Origin: Camellia lanceoleosa | Taxonomy: Eukaryota > Streptophyta > Magnoliopsida > Ericales > Theaceae | Direction of reading: 5' to 3' | Assembly (NCBI GenBank): GCA_025200525.1 | Contig: CM045762.1 | Span: 83,047,893 to 83,111,892 of the forward strand | DNA length: 64,000 bases | In this document: piece by piece, positions 36,390 to 47,300 of the stretch | Layout: the number at the start of each line of letters is the position of its first letter | How positions within the stretch are numbered: the stretch's first letter is position 1 | Notes under the pieces: model-generated | The model's database searches: none | Seen by the model: the letters and a program-made list of their open reading frames with translations, nothing else | What the model was told of the DNA's origin: nothing | Program-made: the position numbers and the translations under genes

Positions 36390-38745
36390 TGAACACAACT
36401 TGCACACAACATCCGGTTCATATGGGCACACAGCTCTCACCATAACACTTTGCTCACTTGGCACGCAGCTCACGACATAGCATTCCATTCATTTGGCACA
36501 TAGCTCACAATGCAACACTTTGTTCGTTTGGCACGTAGCTCACAACACAATATTCTGTTCATTTGGCACGCAGCTCTTTTGGGCACACAGCTCCTTTTGG
36601 GCACACAGCTCACTTGGGCACACAGCTCATTTGGAACACGCGGCTCTTTTAGGCACGCAGCTCATTTGGGCACGCAGCTCATTTGGAACACACAGCTTAT
36701 TTGGAACACACGGCTCACTTGGGCACACAGCTTATTACATAGCACACTGTTCAATCTGAACACACAGTTCATAACACAGTATTCGGTTTAGTTGGCACGC
36801 AGCTCATAACATAGTACACTGTTCAAGCTGAACACGCAGTTCATAACACAGTATTTTGCTCAATCTGAACACATAGTTCATAACGCAGTGTTTTGCTCAA
36901 TCTGAACACACAGTTCATAAACACACAGTTCATAACGCAGTATTTTGCTCAATCTGAACACACAGTTCATAACGCAGTATTTTGCTCAATCTGAACATAC
37001 AGTTCATAACGCAGTGTTTACTTAATCTGAACACACAGTTCATAATGCGATATTTTGCTCAATCTGAGCACACAGTTCATAACGCAATATTTTGCTCAAT
37101 CTGAACACACAGTTCATAACGCAGTATTTTCTCAATCTGAACACACAGTTCATGATGCAGTATTTTGCTCAATCTGAACACACAGTTCATAATGCAGTAT
37201 TTGCTTAATCTGAACACACAGTTCATAATGCAGTATTTTGCTCAATGTGAACACACAGTTCATAATGCAGTGTTTTGCTCAATCTGAACACACAGTTCAT
37301 AACGCAATGTTTTGCTCAATCTGAACACACAGTTCATAACGCAGTGTTTTGCTCAATCTGAACACACAGTTCATAACACAATATTTGCTCAAATCTGAAC
37401 ACACAGTTCATAACGCAGTATTTTGCTCAATCTGAACACACAGTTCTTAACGCAGTATTTGTTCAATCTGAACACGCAGTTCATAACACAGTATTTTGCT
37501 CAATCTGAACACGCAGTTCATAACGCAGTATTTTGCTAAATCTGAACACCCAGTTCATAACGCAGTATTTGCTCAATCTGAACACACAATTCATAACGCA
37601 GTAATTGCTCAATCTGAACACCCTGTTCATAACGCAGCATTTTGCTCAATCTGAACAAATAGTTCATAACGCAGTATTTGCTCAATCTGAACACGCAGTT
37701 CATAACGCAGTATTTGCTCAATCTGAACACACAGTTCATAACGCAGTATTCTTTTAATGTTGAACACACAGCTCATAACATAACACTATTCACTCTGAAC
37801 ACACGGCTCACAACAGAGCATTCTTTTTATTTGCACACGGCTGATAATACTGCTCAATCTGAACACACAGTTCATAACACAACATTCTTTTTATTTGCAC
37901 ACGGCTCATAACACTGCTCAATCTGAACACACAGTTCATAACACAGCATTCTGTTTATTTGCACACAGCTCATAACACTGCTCAATCTGAACACACGGTT
38001 CAACACAGCATTCTGTTTACTTTGTACACGGCTCATAACACTACTTAATCTAAACACACGATTCATAACACAACATTCTGTTTATTTGCACACGGTTCAT
38101 AACACTGCTCAATCTGAACACACAGTTCATAACATAGCATTCTGTTTATTTGCACATGGCTCATAACACTGCTCAATCTGAACACACGGTTCATAACACA
38201 ACATTCTGTTTACTTTGCACACGGCTCATAACACTGCTCAATCTGAACACACAGTTCATAACTCAGCATTCTATTTATTTGTACAAGCCTCATAACACTG
38301 CTCAATCTGAACACACGGTTCATAACATAGCATTCTGTTTATTTGCACACGGCTCATAACACTACTTAATCTGAACACACAGTTCATAACACACCATTCT
38401 GTTTATTTGCATACGGCTCATAACACTACTCAATCTGAACACACAGTTCATAACACAGCATTCTGTTTATTTGCACACGGCTCATAACACTGCTCAATCT
38501 GAACACACAGTTCATAACACAGCATTCTGTTTACTTTGCACATGGCCCATAACACTGCTCAATCTAAACAGATGATTCATAACACAGCACTCTGTTTATT
38601 TGCACACGGCTCATAACATTGCTCAATCTAAACACACAGTTTATAACACAACATTCTGTTTATTTGCACACGACTCATAACACTGCTCAATCTAAACACA
38701 CAGTTCATAACACAGTATTCTGTTTATTTTGCAACTGAATACATC
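36390..38745. repeat. Intronic minisatellite with period change
   Basis: Fills the first intron of the PMD ORF. 36390-36800 is loose units around TTTGGGCACACAGCTCA. 36800-37760 is about 25 copies of a 37-bp unit, CTCAATCTGAACACACAGTT plus CATAACGCAGTATTTTG. 37760-38740 is about 15 copies of a 64-bp unit that joins the same first half to CATTCTGTTTATTTGCACAC plus GGCTCATAACACTG. The longer unit looks like a fusion of the 37-bp type with part of the earlier type. Short ORFs here are repeat artefacts. Confidence 0.95.
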
Positions 38746-38763
38746 TATTCTTTCTACATGCAG

Positions 38764-39420
38764 GTATTTTTCCATTTCACCCGGGGTTACGGGTCGATTA
38801 TTGCGAGGGAGTGGTACATGGAGCTCCTAGATGCTGTTTGGCACATTGTAGATGAGGCCGGGTTTGGTCCGTTTTGTATGGGGTTATCGCATCATCCGGC
38901 GAGCAGGACCCTTCTGGGCGCACTTGTGGAGAGATGGTGGGACACCACCAACTCCTTCCATTTTTCTGCCACCAGGGACATGACGATGACCCGGTATGAC
39001 TTCTTTATGTTAACGGGCCTCGACGTGGCAGGTTGGTCTATCCCATATGACTTCAATATGAGTGAGTGGGAGGCAGCTTGGACTTACCTGCTTGGAGCTC
39101 ATCTGCCGCCCTGCAGATCACCGGGCATGGTTAGGTACACCTAGTTTGCGGAGCAGTACAAACAGACTACGCCCGAGACTATTGAGGCCATTTAGTAGTA
39201 TGCCAGGGGATTTTTGATGTTCCTCCTCGGGACCACTCTGTTCTCCGATAAAGGGAACACAGTCGGGCTTTATCTTCTCAATGCTTTGGTAGACCTATCA
39301 CAGGTCTGGCACTTCGATTGGGACGGCGCTGGCCTCGCTACCCTTTACTGCTACATGAGCGCGACCTCCCAAGAGCGGGGACCATAGTAGGTGGCTACTG
39401 GCGAGCCTGGGAGGAACATT
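38764..39420 (+). pseudogene. PMD ORF exon 2 (core of the domain)
   Basis: Begins VFFHFTRGYG right after an AG acceptor. It is open to a TAG at 39142, then the same frame continues with FAEQYKQTTPETIEAI, two stops, YARGFLMFLL and NTVGLYLLNALVDLSQVW. GGYWRAWEE near 39390-39416 is in another frame. The order matches the plant mobile domain. Confidence 0.75.
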
Positions 39421-39577
39421 CTGCCCTCTTGATTTACATTTTTGCTTTTCATTATCTGTACACTACACACTGCACACATTGCACACTTTACATTCTGTGC
39501 TTTGCATTCTGCACTCAGCATTCTGCATTTTCTATACATTCTGTATTCTTATTACCACTGTCTTGCCTTTCACAACT

Positions 39578-40404
39578 GTGGGTTTACGCCTACTTCCTGA
39601 CGCTCGCTCCCGAGCTGGAGGTCGAGGCACCGCTTGAGATACTGTACTCGCGCAGATTCGAGGGTCGGTGTCGGTCCAGGCCTCGGCAGACATTGCCATA
39701 TCTCCGGCAGTATTTCGACATGGTGCGGGCGGACGAGGTAATCCAGAACTTCCAGTTCTTCATGCTCTCAGCTTTGATTCATCTTGCATACTTATGACAT
39801 CTAATCAGTTTATGCACTTGCTATCCGCAGATCACTTGGCAGCCTTGGCTGGCGATGCCCGGGCATTCTCGGTTCTAGTTTGCCGGGGCATGGGGCGCCT
39901 CCCGATACAGGGTTTTGTTTGAGGGACCAGTCAGCAGAGCCTGGTTTCTCGGGGATCACTTCATGCACCAGACGATGGGCAATCCCGCTCAGGAGATCTC
40001 CTCAGCACCTCCACTGGACATGCGGTCCACAGAGAGCCTCACTCCCCGGGAGGTTGACGACCTTATGCTAGTTGTCGACGCAGTTCTTTTCCTAGAGGAG
40101 GGGGAGTATGCGACATACCACCATACATACTTGATGCCTCCACTGGCAGGTGTCCGTACTCTTACGAGGAGGGCTGTTGATATGCCGTCATCGAGTCGCG
40201 CTCGAGCTGCAGACATCCCTTTCACTAGCAGGGCTAGCACATCGAGAGGTAGGACTAGAGGGATGCCCTCGACTTGCCAGTATGCTGGGTGGCCGGATCT
40301 TTCGACCGAGCTGATGGGCTGGCAGTATGGCACATCTTATCCGATTCCACTAGAGCCTCCACTGCCGGATAATCGATACATCAGTGACCCTGACCCACCA
40401 CCGG
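39578..40404 (+). pseudogene. PMD ORF middle exons
   Basis: The first exon here (39578-39738) begins WVYAYFLTLAPELEVEAP and ends at GAC GAG before GTAATC. The next (39831-40404, after CTATCCGCAG) has PVSRAWFLGDHFMHQTMGN and a Ser/Arg-rich stretch (about 40180-40260) and ends before GTGTGC. One stop lies near 39872. Splice sites are read by eye. Confidence 0.6.
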
Positions 40405-40483
40405 TGTGCTTCACAGTTTTCATTTATCACTTAGATATTTAGACATTCATTCATTCACTAATGACTTGTACTTGTATCTGCAG

Positions 40484-40636
40484 CCTCCCAGAGAGTATAC
40501 TGAGGGATTGCTCGAAGTGGTGGCCTCACTCGAGAGCATGGTCCTGCGGAGGGAGACGCTGTTTTACGCCTTCGGCATTTCGATACTTTTCAATTTTCTT
40601 GCATTTATCATACTTCTGATGACATATGGAAACTGA
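40484..40636 (+). pseudogene. PMD ORF exon before the element C insertion
   Basis: Follows TTGTATCTGCAG and encodes PPREYTEGLLEVVASLESMV. The 3' boundary is unclear. Element C is inserted at 40686, probably in the next intron. Confidence 0.5.
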
Positions 40637-40680
40637 ACATTTCACTGCATGTGTAGAGCACATCTGACACATCACATTCA

Positions 40681-40685
40681 CATAC
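40681..40685. repeat. Target-site duplication CATAC of element C
   Basis: CATAC at 40681-40685 precedes TGTGGAG and is repeated at 55178-55182 directly after GGCTCCCACA. It defines element C to the base. Confidence 0.9.
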
Positions 40686-41093
40686 TGTGGAGAAGTGGTT
40701 TAGAAATACTCTTCTGATCCTAGGAGACACTGGTGATCCTCAGCTAGTCACCTGAAAAGATGGAAACACTCCGGTCGGGGGTGCCGGAATTAGCACTCCG
40801 ACGGGCAAGTTAGTTCAGACACTCAAGATTGCTTCTTGTCTAAGTTTAGTGGAGTGATTCTTACATATCTTCTAGATTTGTGGTTCTTGTATTTATACTT
40901 ACTTTTTTTTTTGGGGCCTTGGGGGCTGATCCTACTATTGTCCCATTCACCTTGTATTCATTCGGATCTACTGACCCCCGTCTATTCGGCTTTACTAACG
41001 CATTCGGCGCCCTAGTTACGCAATACGAAGCCGAGTAGTATCTAGTTTCTGGGGTACGCGCCTCCCAACTATTCCACTTATTCGGCTCCCACA
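40686..41093 (-). mobile_element. 3' LTR of element C (408 bp)
   Basis: In element orientation TGTGGGAGCCG to CTTCTCCACA. It pairs with the interrupted right LTR, with about twenty differences by eye over 407 bp, so the insertion is not recent. A TATAAATA box lies on the minus strand at 40897-40890. Confidence 0.9.
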
Positions 41094-41096
41094 ATT

Positions 41097-41105
41097 GCCC
41101 CCCAA
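41097..41105 (-). promoter_or_regulatory. Polypurine tract of element C
   Basis: The minus strand reads CTTGGGGGGCAAT directly before the LTR start TGTGGGAG, as expected for the second-strand primer. Confidence 0.75.
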
Positions 41106-41448
41106 GCACTTCACTGACGACAGGTGGCTGGAGTGCTTGGTTTTGAATTTTGAAAGGTCAGAACCAAAATTCGGCGACTGGCCTCATCGTCATGCGGATA
41201 TCTAAGCGCACCCCTTTCGGTTGTCGCGTTGACTTTTCCCCTTCGTGAATGTGTTTATTTATTGCGATTTAAAATTTTGACATCCTTTCATGTATCTCGC
41301 GATGCTCATCGCTGGATTGCCTTGTGGATAGTCCCTACAACTCTGTTTTCCGATATCCCCTTCGTCCTTTGTAAGTTCTCTCCACCTTTGCTTTGAAGAC
41401 TTTTTTTGGTTCGTCCCTTCCTTGGCATATTCTCACAAACTGTAGGAC

Positions 41449-43544
41449 ATGGAAAAACATCTGAAAGACCTCATCTCGTCAGATCGAATTGCTGGCTTTA
41501 AACGCCATTTCTCCATTCCTGATGATGTCCATCTGTCGCTTGTGGCAAATGGCACTCTTGATATGGAGAGGGAGGATGAAACCACAATTGTCTTTCCTCT
41601 TTTGTCAATTGCTGAGGGTGGAGTTCGTTTCCCCCTTCACCCGTTTCTTAGGGCTGTGCTTCGCTACTGGGGTTTAATCCCTTCCCAACCTAGTGTGAAT
41701 TTCTTTAGAATCACAATGGGGATTATAGCGCTCAACCGTCGCCTAGGAATTAACCTTGGCATTCCAGCCATCCGGCATTGTTATGCCTTGGCTAAGTCTT
41801 CTGGTTGGCACGGGCGTTTCTTCCTTAGGGCCAAGGATATCGACCATCAGCAGATTACTATGCTTTCCAGTTCTAGAAAACGAGTTGATGACGTTATGGT
41901 CGTTGTCCAAGGTAACTGGGAATTTGGCGAAGGAGAGGATCACGTCGACCCTATTCCTAGACGGAGGGGTGAGCCAGGTGGCTGATTGCCTTCTCGCTTT
42001 TATTATTTGTTCATTTTTATTGTGAAGCCTCTTCTTTGAAATGTGACGGCTTGTCTTGTGCTGGGAGCATTTTGAAGAAAGTTCTGCCTTCAACTGACGG
42101 TGCCGTTCTTTCGGATATAGAAGTCACACTCAAATATTTCGGCCGTTGAAGTCTTCAGAAACAAGGGAGGTCGGCGCATATTCTGCTTCGTTACGAGCCG
42201 ACATATACGACCTTCTCGGCGGAGGAAAGTATCCCTGTTCCAGAGGACAAAGATTCTCTTATCGCTCTTATTTTGTCCGACTTCAAAAACTTGAGGCAGG
42301 TTGGTTTTGAAGAGTCCGATTCAGAGCGGGACGTCGCCAACGTTAGCGAATCAGATCAGTCTGAAACCGAATCTGAGGAGGTATTAAATTCGGCCGATCC
42401 CCCATCCACTTTGGGCTGAGGGGATCTTTCACTTGATGGCATTGTTCACGGTTTGGAGAGTATTCCCATCGCATACCCCGAAGACATGGCAAGGTTAAGC
42501 CTGAGAAAACTTGCCAGGAAGGCGAATGCGGAAAGGTTGGCCGCGCGGCGAAGAGGGGAGGCCCTTCTATCTGAAGTACCGCCCGCCTCCAAATCACAAT
42601 CCTCCTCGCCTGTTAGTAGATCAGAGTCCGTGCGCGTTGTTAAGGTGGAAACGGCAGAAGATCGAAATGCCGAATCTACTGCGATCGTGCCGGCCAACCA
42701 AGAAGAGGCAGAGAAACGCCCTGCCGAGTTTGAGGCTGGCTCAGCCGAACACGGCGGCAAACGTCCTCGATGAGAGGGATCGGACATGATTGTTCCTTTT
42801 GTCATTCCGCCGATGATAAGAAACATGCCGGTTTCTTCTGATGCTTCGGCGCTTAAAGATCTAGAAGTCGCATTCATCTTGGCCGTGTCCGTGTCGTTGC
42901 CGTCTGACAAGGAGGCTTTCCGGGTGGAAACGGATCTGAACGCGACAACACTAGCCGCCCAATCGGCGCTTTTGGTACATGTTCGAGCTTAGCTTCACTT
43001 AATCCAAATACTGTTGAAGTTAAGGTTTTAAATGCTTGTTTTGCAGACCGTCGGATGGATAGCCGATCTGGCACGTCGCCATCGCGACGCCGTCAAAGAG
43101 ATTGGCCATCTATGTGAGGAAGTTGAAGGCCAGAGGAGAAAGACCGAGGTTGAGGCTTTGAGGGCGAATAAGGAAGCCTCAAGGGCCAACGCTGAGATGG
43201 AGAGGGCTCGCAGCGCAGATCAGTTGAGATCGGACGCCGTGAAGAAGGCGGACGCGAGCGAAGATGCGCTCAAATTGGCCCAGAAGGCAATCTCCAGACT
43301 GGAGGCTGAGTTGGCTGAAATGAAGGCAGCGAAAGAAGCAGCCGACTCGGAGTCTTCCAAAGTGTTTGAGGCGGGGAAAAATGCTGGGCTTGCTGAGTAC
43401 GTTGACCAAGTCCCCAAGTTTGAAAATCAGGGATTCAAACATGGCTGGCGCAAGGCCCTCACTGCTGCTAACGCTTCGTTGATTATGTCAATTCCATACG
43501 AGCAAGTGGATGTTGAGCCATTGGAGTCTGATTCTGATGGCTGA
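41449..43544 (+). pseudogene. Antisense extra ORF 1 of element C (gypsy-type putative transposase family)
   Basis: Plus strand, opposite to pol. Exon 1 (41449 to about 41911) starts MEKHLKDLIS and contains VRFPLHPFLRAVLRYWGL and FFLRAKDIDHQQITML; its order resembles the plant Transposase_28 (putative gypsy-type transposon) family. A CAAG/GTAACT donor closes it. The middle part (about 42108-42990) has stops at about 42148, 42418 and 42771 and encodes an acidic, Ser/Glu-rich segment and a basic LRKLARKANAERLAARRRG. The last exon (43047-43544, after GTTTTGCAG) is a coiled coil rich in Ala, Glu and Arg ending with GFKHGWRKAL. The family function is unknown. It is the counterpart of the antisense ORF in element A. 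Confidence 0.7.
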
Positions 43545-43752
43545 TCCGGCCGACTGACAGTTTTTAGGATGTCAAATGTACTATTACAGTTTTTAATTTA
43601 ATATTTTTCATCTGTTGCTACAGTTATGAGTAACTTGAGTATATATAAAAAAATTCATGAGTTGTGCACAACTGGTTAAGGAAAATGTTGAATGCTATTA
43701 TTTTTCATCTGTTGCTACAGTTATGAGTAAATGGGCTGTTTAATAAGTATGT

Positions 43753-44890
43753 CCTTGCCTTAGCCAGGATGCGAGCTTGGGAAGCCGAATGGGCCTAACT
43801 CGCGGGCGGGCTAAGGCACAGATTGATCGGCCGTTACGCTTGAAAACTCGGCCAGCCAGATTAATAAATCTACCCTTGCCTTAGCCAGAGCGCGAGCTTG
43901 GGAGACCTAATGGGCCCAACTCGTAGGCCGGCTAAGGCATAGATTGATCGGCCGTTTGTGCTTGAAAACTCGGCCGGCAAGATTAATAAATATGCCCTTG
44001 CCTTGGCTTAATCTCATCCTTGCCTTAGCCAGGGCGCGAGCTAGGGAGGCCGAATGGGCCCAACTTGCGGGCCGGCTAAGGCATAGATTGAGCGGCCGTT
44101 TGCGCTTGAAAACTCTTCCGGCGAGATTAATAAATCTGCCCTTGCCTTAGCCAGGGCGCGAGCTTGGGAGGCCGAATGGGCCCAACTCGCGGGCCGGCTA
44201 AGGCATAGATTGATCGGCCGTTTGCGCTTGAAAACTCGGCTGGCGAGATTAATAAATCTGCTCTTGCCTTAGCTTAATCTCGCCCTTGCCTTAGCCAGGG
44301 CGCGAGCTTGGGAGGCCGAATGGGCCCAACTCGCGGGCCGGCTAAGGCATAGATTGAGCGGCCGTTTGCGCTTGAAAACTCGGCTGGCGAGATTAATAAA
44401 TCTGCCCTTGCCTTGGCTTAATCTCGCCCTTGCCTTAGCTAGGGCGCAAACTTGGGAGGCCGAATGGGCCCAACTCGCGGGCCAGCTAAGGCATAGATTG
44501 AGCGGCCGTTTGCGCTTGAAAACTCGACCAGCGAGATTAATAAATCTGCCCTTGCCTTAGCCAAGGCGCGAGCTTGGGAGGCCGAATAGGCCAAACTCGC
44601 GGGCCAGCTAAGACATAGATTGATCGGCTGTTTGTGCTTGAAAACTCGGCCGGCGAGATTAATAAATCTGCCCTTGTCTTAGCTTAATCTCGCCCTTGCC
44701 TTAGCCAGGGCGCGAGCTTGGGAGGCCGAGTGGGCCCAACTCGCGGGCCGGCTAAGGCACAGATTGAGCGGCTGTTTGCGCTTGAAAACTCGGCCGGCGA
44801 GATTAATAAATCTGCCCTTCCCTTGGCTTAATCTCACACTTGCCTTAGCCAGGGCGCGAGCTTGGGAGGCCGAATGGGCCCAACTCGTGG
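43753..44890. repeat. Minisatellite of about 122 bp units in element C
   Basis: Nine copies, counted from the GCGAGCTTGGGAGGCC word, of a unit containing CCTTGCCTTAGCCAGGGCGC, GGCCCAACTCGCGGGCCGGC and GATTAATAAATCTG. Some copies carry an extra 22-24 bp (CTTAATCTCGCCCTTGCCTT). It separates the two antisense ORFs. Short ORFs on both strands here are repeat artefacts. Confidence 0.95.
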
Positions 44891-45033
44891 GATGGACAGT
44901 TGTCATCCGACTGTTGACGTTTGGGAGTGCTGACGTTGCCTCGGGAAAGCTGCAAACATTGAAGGATAAATGGAGCGGGTGCATGCCAGAGGCCCTACTT
45001 ATTTCCATTCAGGCAACTGGGGAGGGATGAAGA

Positions 45034-45849
45034 TTGACTGAATCAGATGTCGCAATGAGTCGCAGTAGCGAGCCTGCGCGTTCGGGAAGAAGAACGTCCA
45101 AGGATCGGGTGACAGAGCAGCCCCTTAGTCATCGAAGCAGATCGCCTCGACAGGATAGCCAACCTAGAATCGAGCCTGATGCGACGCCACGGCTGTTGAG
45201 TTTTGCAGTTTCTGTGAGGAATAGACCAATGACGGAGGCAGACTCTATCATTAAAGACCCAGATGTGGCAGTCGAGTTCGTTCGACAGATATTCCTGCCG
45301 AAAGTCCAACAATCGATGGTCGGACGTCGAGATTTCAAAGTATTTCGAGACGGCATCCACGGGGCCGTGAAAGGACTATATACTACTTACGAAGTCGGTA
45401 TGCGTCTGCGGGAACCGCAATGTGAGAGCGAGAAAAAGAACGAAAGGAATCGCAGTTTGGAGATTCGCGCGGAAAGGGCTGAGTGTGAGCTTCGGGAGCT
45501 GAAGAATGTTCGAGCGAGCGCGTCAGTTGCAACCGATGAATCTAAAATGGTTGGTGCGGAGAAAGGAACTCAACGGACCTCGGGTTATGAGAAGGGGTTT
45601 CTGGATGGCCTGAAGGTTGGGATAGAGAAGACCAAACAGGACCTTGCCGAGGAGGTCTGTCGATGTGAAAATCGTGGATTCAAACACGGTTGGATTAAGG
45701 CCCTTGAAACCGAGGGATCTCTCGAAGCCGTAGGAATTGATTCGGCCTTGCCCCTGTATCATCGCCATCACTTTCCTTATCCCAATTTCGAGATTGAGAA
45801 GAGCGACGATGAGGGTGCTGAACGAATAGACATTGCGCTGAATAAATAG
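45034..45849 (+). CDS. Antisense extra ORF 2 of element C, 271 codons, unknown function
   Basis: An uninterrupted ORF on the plus strand from ATT/ATG-proximal sequence near 45034 to the TAG at 45847. Because the first codon is not ATG, the ATG at about 45055 (MSRSSEPARSGRR) is a likely start. The first 50 residues are Ser/Arg rich. The middle has PDVAVEFVRQIFLPKVQQSM and a charged helical stretch. The C-terminal part has YEKGFLDGLKVGIEKTKQDL and CENRGFKHGWIKALE, parallel to FENQGFKHGWRKAL at the end of extra ORF 1. It ends in an acidic tail. It therefore looks like a paralogue of the C-terminal half of ORF 1. It is the best-preserved extra ORF in the window. Function unknown. Confidence 0.6.
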   Translation: MTESDVAMSRSSEPARSGRRTSKDRVTEQPLSHRSRSPRQDSQPRIEPDATPRLLSFAVSVRNRPMTEADSIIKDPDVAVEFVRQIFLPKVQQSMVGRRDFKVFRDGIHGAVKGLYTTYEVGMRLREPQCESEKKNERNRSLEIRAERAECELRELKNVRASASVATDESKMVGAEKGTQRTSGYEKGFLDGLKVGIEKTKQDLAEEVCRCENRGFKHGWIKALETEGSLEAVGIDSALPLYHRHHFPYPNFEIEKSDDEGAERIDIALNK

Positions 45850-46029
45850 AATTTCTTTTCTTTTCAACGTTTGTATTTGGTCATGAAATGTTATGTGTTT
45901 AATTAATCGTATTATTTCATTTTTCTGTCAAGTTTTGTGTTATACGGCGTAAATGTTTAGACATCCATTGACCAGTCTGGATTAAGAATGATTCTTATTG
46001 AATAATTTATTCGGCCAATGAAGTGGTAC

Positions 46030-46545
46030 GAATACAAACCTCAAAAAGGCCAATCGTGATATCTACGAAGGCGCTCCGAATTGGGAGTCTCAGTCCGCCC
46101 TTAAGGTGTCATGCACCAAAAGGGGCTCCGAATCCGGAGGCTGAATTTTGGCCTTGGAAGGCTTACTCGACCCTTAAGGTGTCATGCACCAAAAAGGGGC
46201 TCCGAATTCGGAGGCTTTGTTTTGGCCAATCGTGATATCCACGAGAGGCGCTCTGAATTCGGAGTCTTTGTTTTGGCCAGTTGTGATATCCACGAAGGGT
46301 GCTCCGAATCCAGAGTCTTTGTTTTGGCTAATTGTGGTATCCACGAAGGGCGCTCCGAATCCGGAGTCTTTGTTTTGGCCAATCGTGATATCTACGAAGG
46401 GCGCCCCGAATCCGGAGTCTTTGTTTTGGCCAATCGTGGTATCCACGAAGGGCGCTCTGAATACGGAGTCTTTGTTTTGGCCAATCGTGATATCCACGAA
46501 GGGCGCTCCGAATTTGGAGTCTTTGTTTTGGCCTTGGAAGGCTAA
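46030..46545. repeat. 51-bp tandem repeat after pol of element C
   Basis: About seven copies of a 51-bp unit containing GGCCAATCGTGATATCCACG and GGGCGCTCCGAATCCGGAGT. Because 51 is a multiple of three and the unit lacks stops in several frames, open frames of 100-160 codons arise on both strands. I treat them as artefacts. Confidence 0.9.
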
Positions 46546-46646
46546 ATCGGCCCGGATTAGTCAAGGCTTGGGAGCGAGCATGAGAAAACGAAAAACTTTG
46601 TATTGCAAAGGTGGAACATATACAAGTACCAAGCCCACAAGTCGGG

Positions 46647-47300
46647 TCAATGATAGAATTTACGTAAATGTGTAGAATTCCAAGGCCGTGGCAGGCTTCT
46701 TCCTGACATGTCTGAGAGCCGATATGGCCCTGTTCCTGCGATGGATTCAATTTGATAGGGGTCGTCCCAGTTTGGACCCAATTTTCCATCGGCCAGTCTC
46801 CGGTCAGCTGGAAGTACCTTCTTTAGGACAAGCTCTCCTGGCGTGTATCGGCGCAACTGAACTCGCTGATTATACGACTTGGTGAGCTGCTGCTGATAGC
46901 GTGCCATGAATGCTAAGGCGCTGTCTCTTCATTCTTCGATTAGAATCAGATCTAGGGCAAGCATCATGTCGTTTCGACCTGTGTCAAAAACTTGTGATTT
47001 CAGAGTCGGGAGGCCGATTTCCAGGGGTAAGATTGCCTGGGTTCCAAAGCATAAAGCAAATAGCGTTTCTCCAGTGGACCTCCTCGCGCGTAGTACGATG
47101 GGCCCACAATACACTCGACAATTCTTCGACCCATTTGCCTTTAGCTTTTTCCAGCCTCTTCTTGATGCCGTCCAAGATGGATTTGTTAGAGGCTTCGGCT
47201 TGACCATTGCTTTGGGGGTAGGCCGGTGTCGAGAAGTAAGGCCGAATGCCATATTTGGTGCATAACTCTCGATATACGCCACAATCGAACTAGCTACCAT
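46647..47300 (-). pseudogene. Integrase C-terminal part, frameshifted (element C)
   Basis: Downstream of the stop at 47290 the integrase continues in shifting frames. The catalytic Glu region (AEASNKSILDGIKKRLEKAK) lies near 47190-47130. The piece 46907-46647 is open: it starts MARYQQQLTKSYNQRV, has RYTPGELVLKK and GPYRLSDMSGRSLPRPWN, and ends with the stop of pol. At least two frameshifts separate these parts. Confidence 0.8.

Noticed and set aside
36265..38740. CRISPR-like array
   Set aside because: The repeats are adjacent degenerate units without unique spacers, in plant DNA, in an intron of a retrotransposon ORF; it is a minisatellite.
42453..42789. Two overlapping plus-strand ORFs near 42453-42789 as separate genes
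   Set aside because: One is a frame of the broken antisense ORF 1 of element C and the other is its shadow; stops on both sides show they are parts of a pseudogene.
46111..46789. Four ORFs of 107-163 codons on both strands
   Set aside because: Artefacts of the 51-bp repeat, whose length is a multiple of three.
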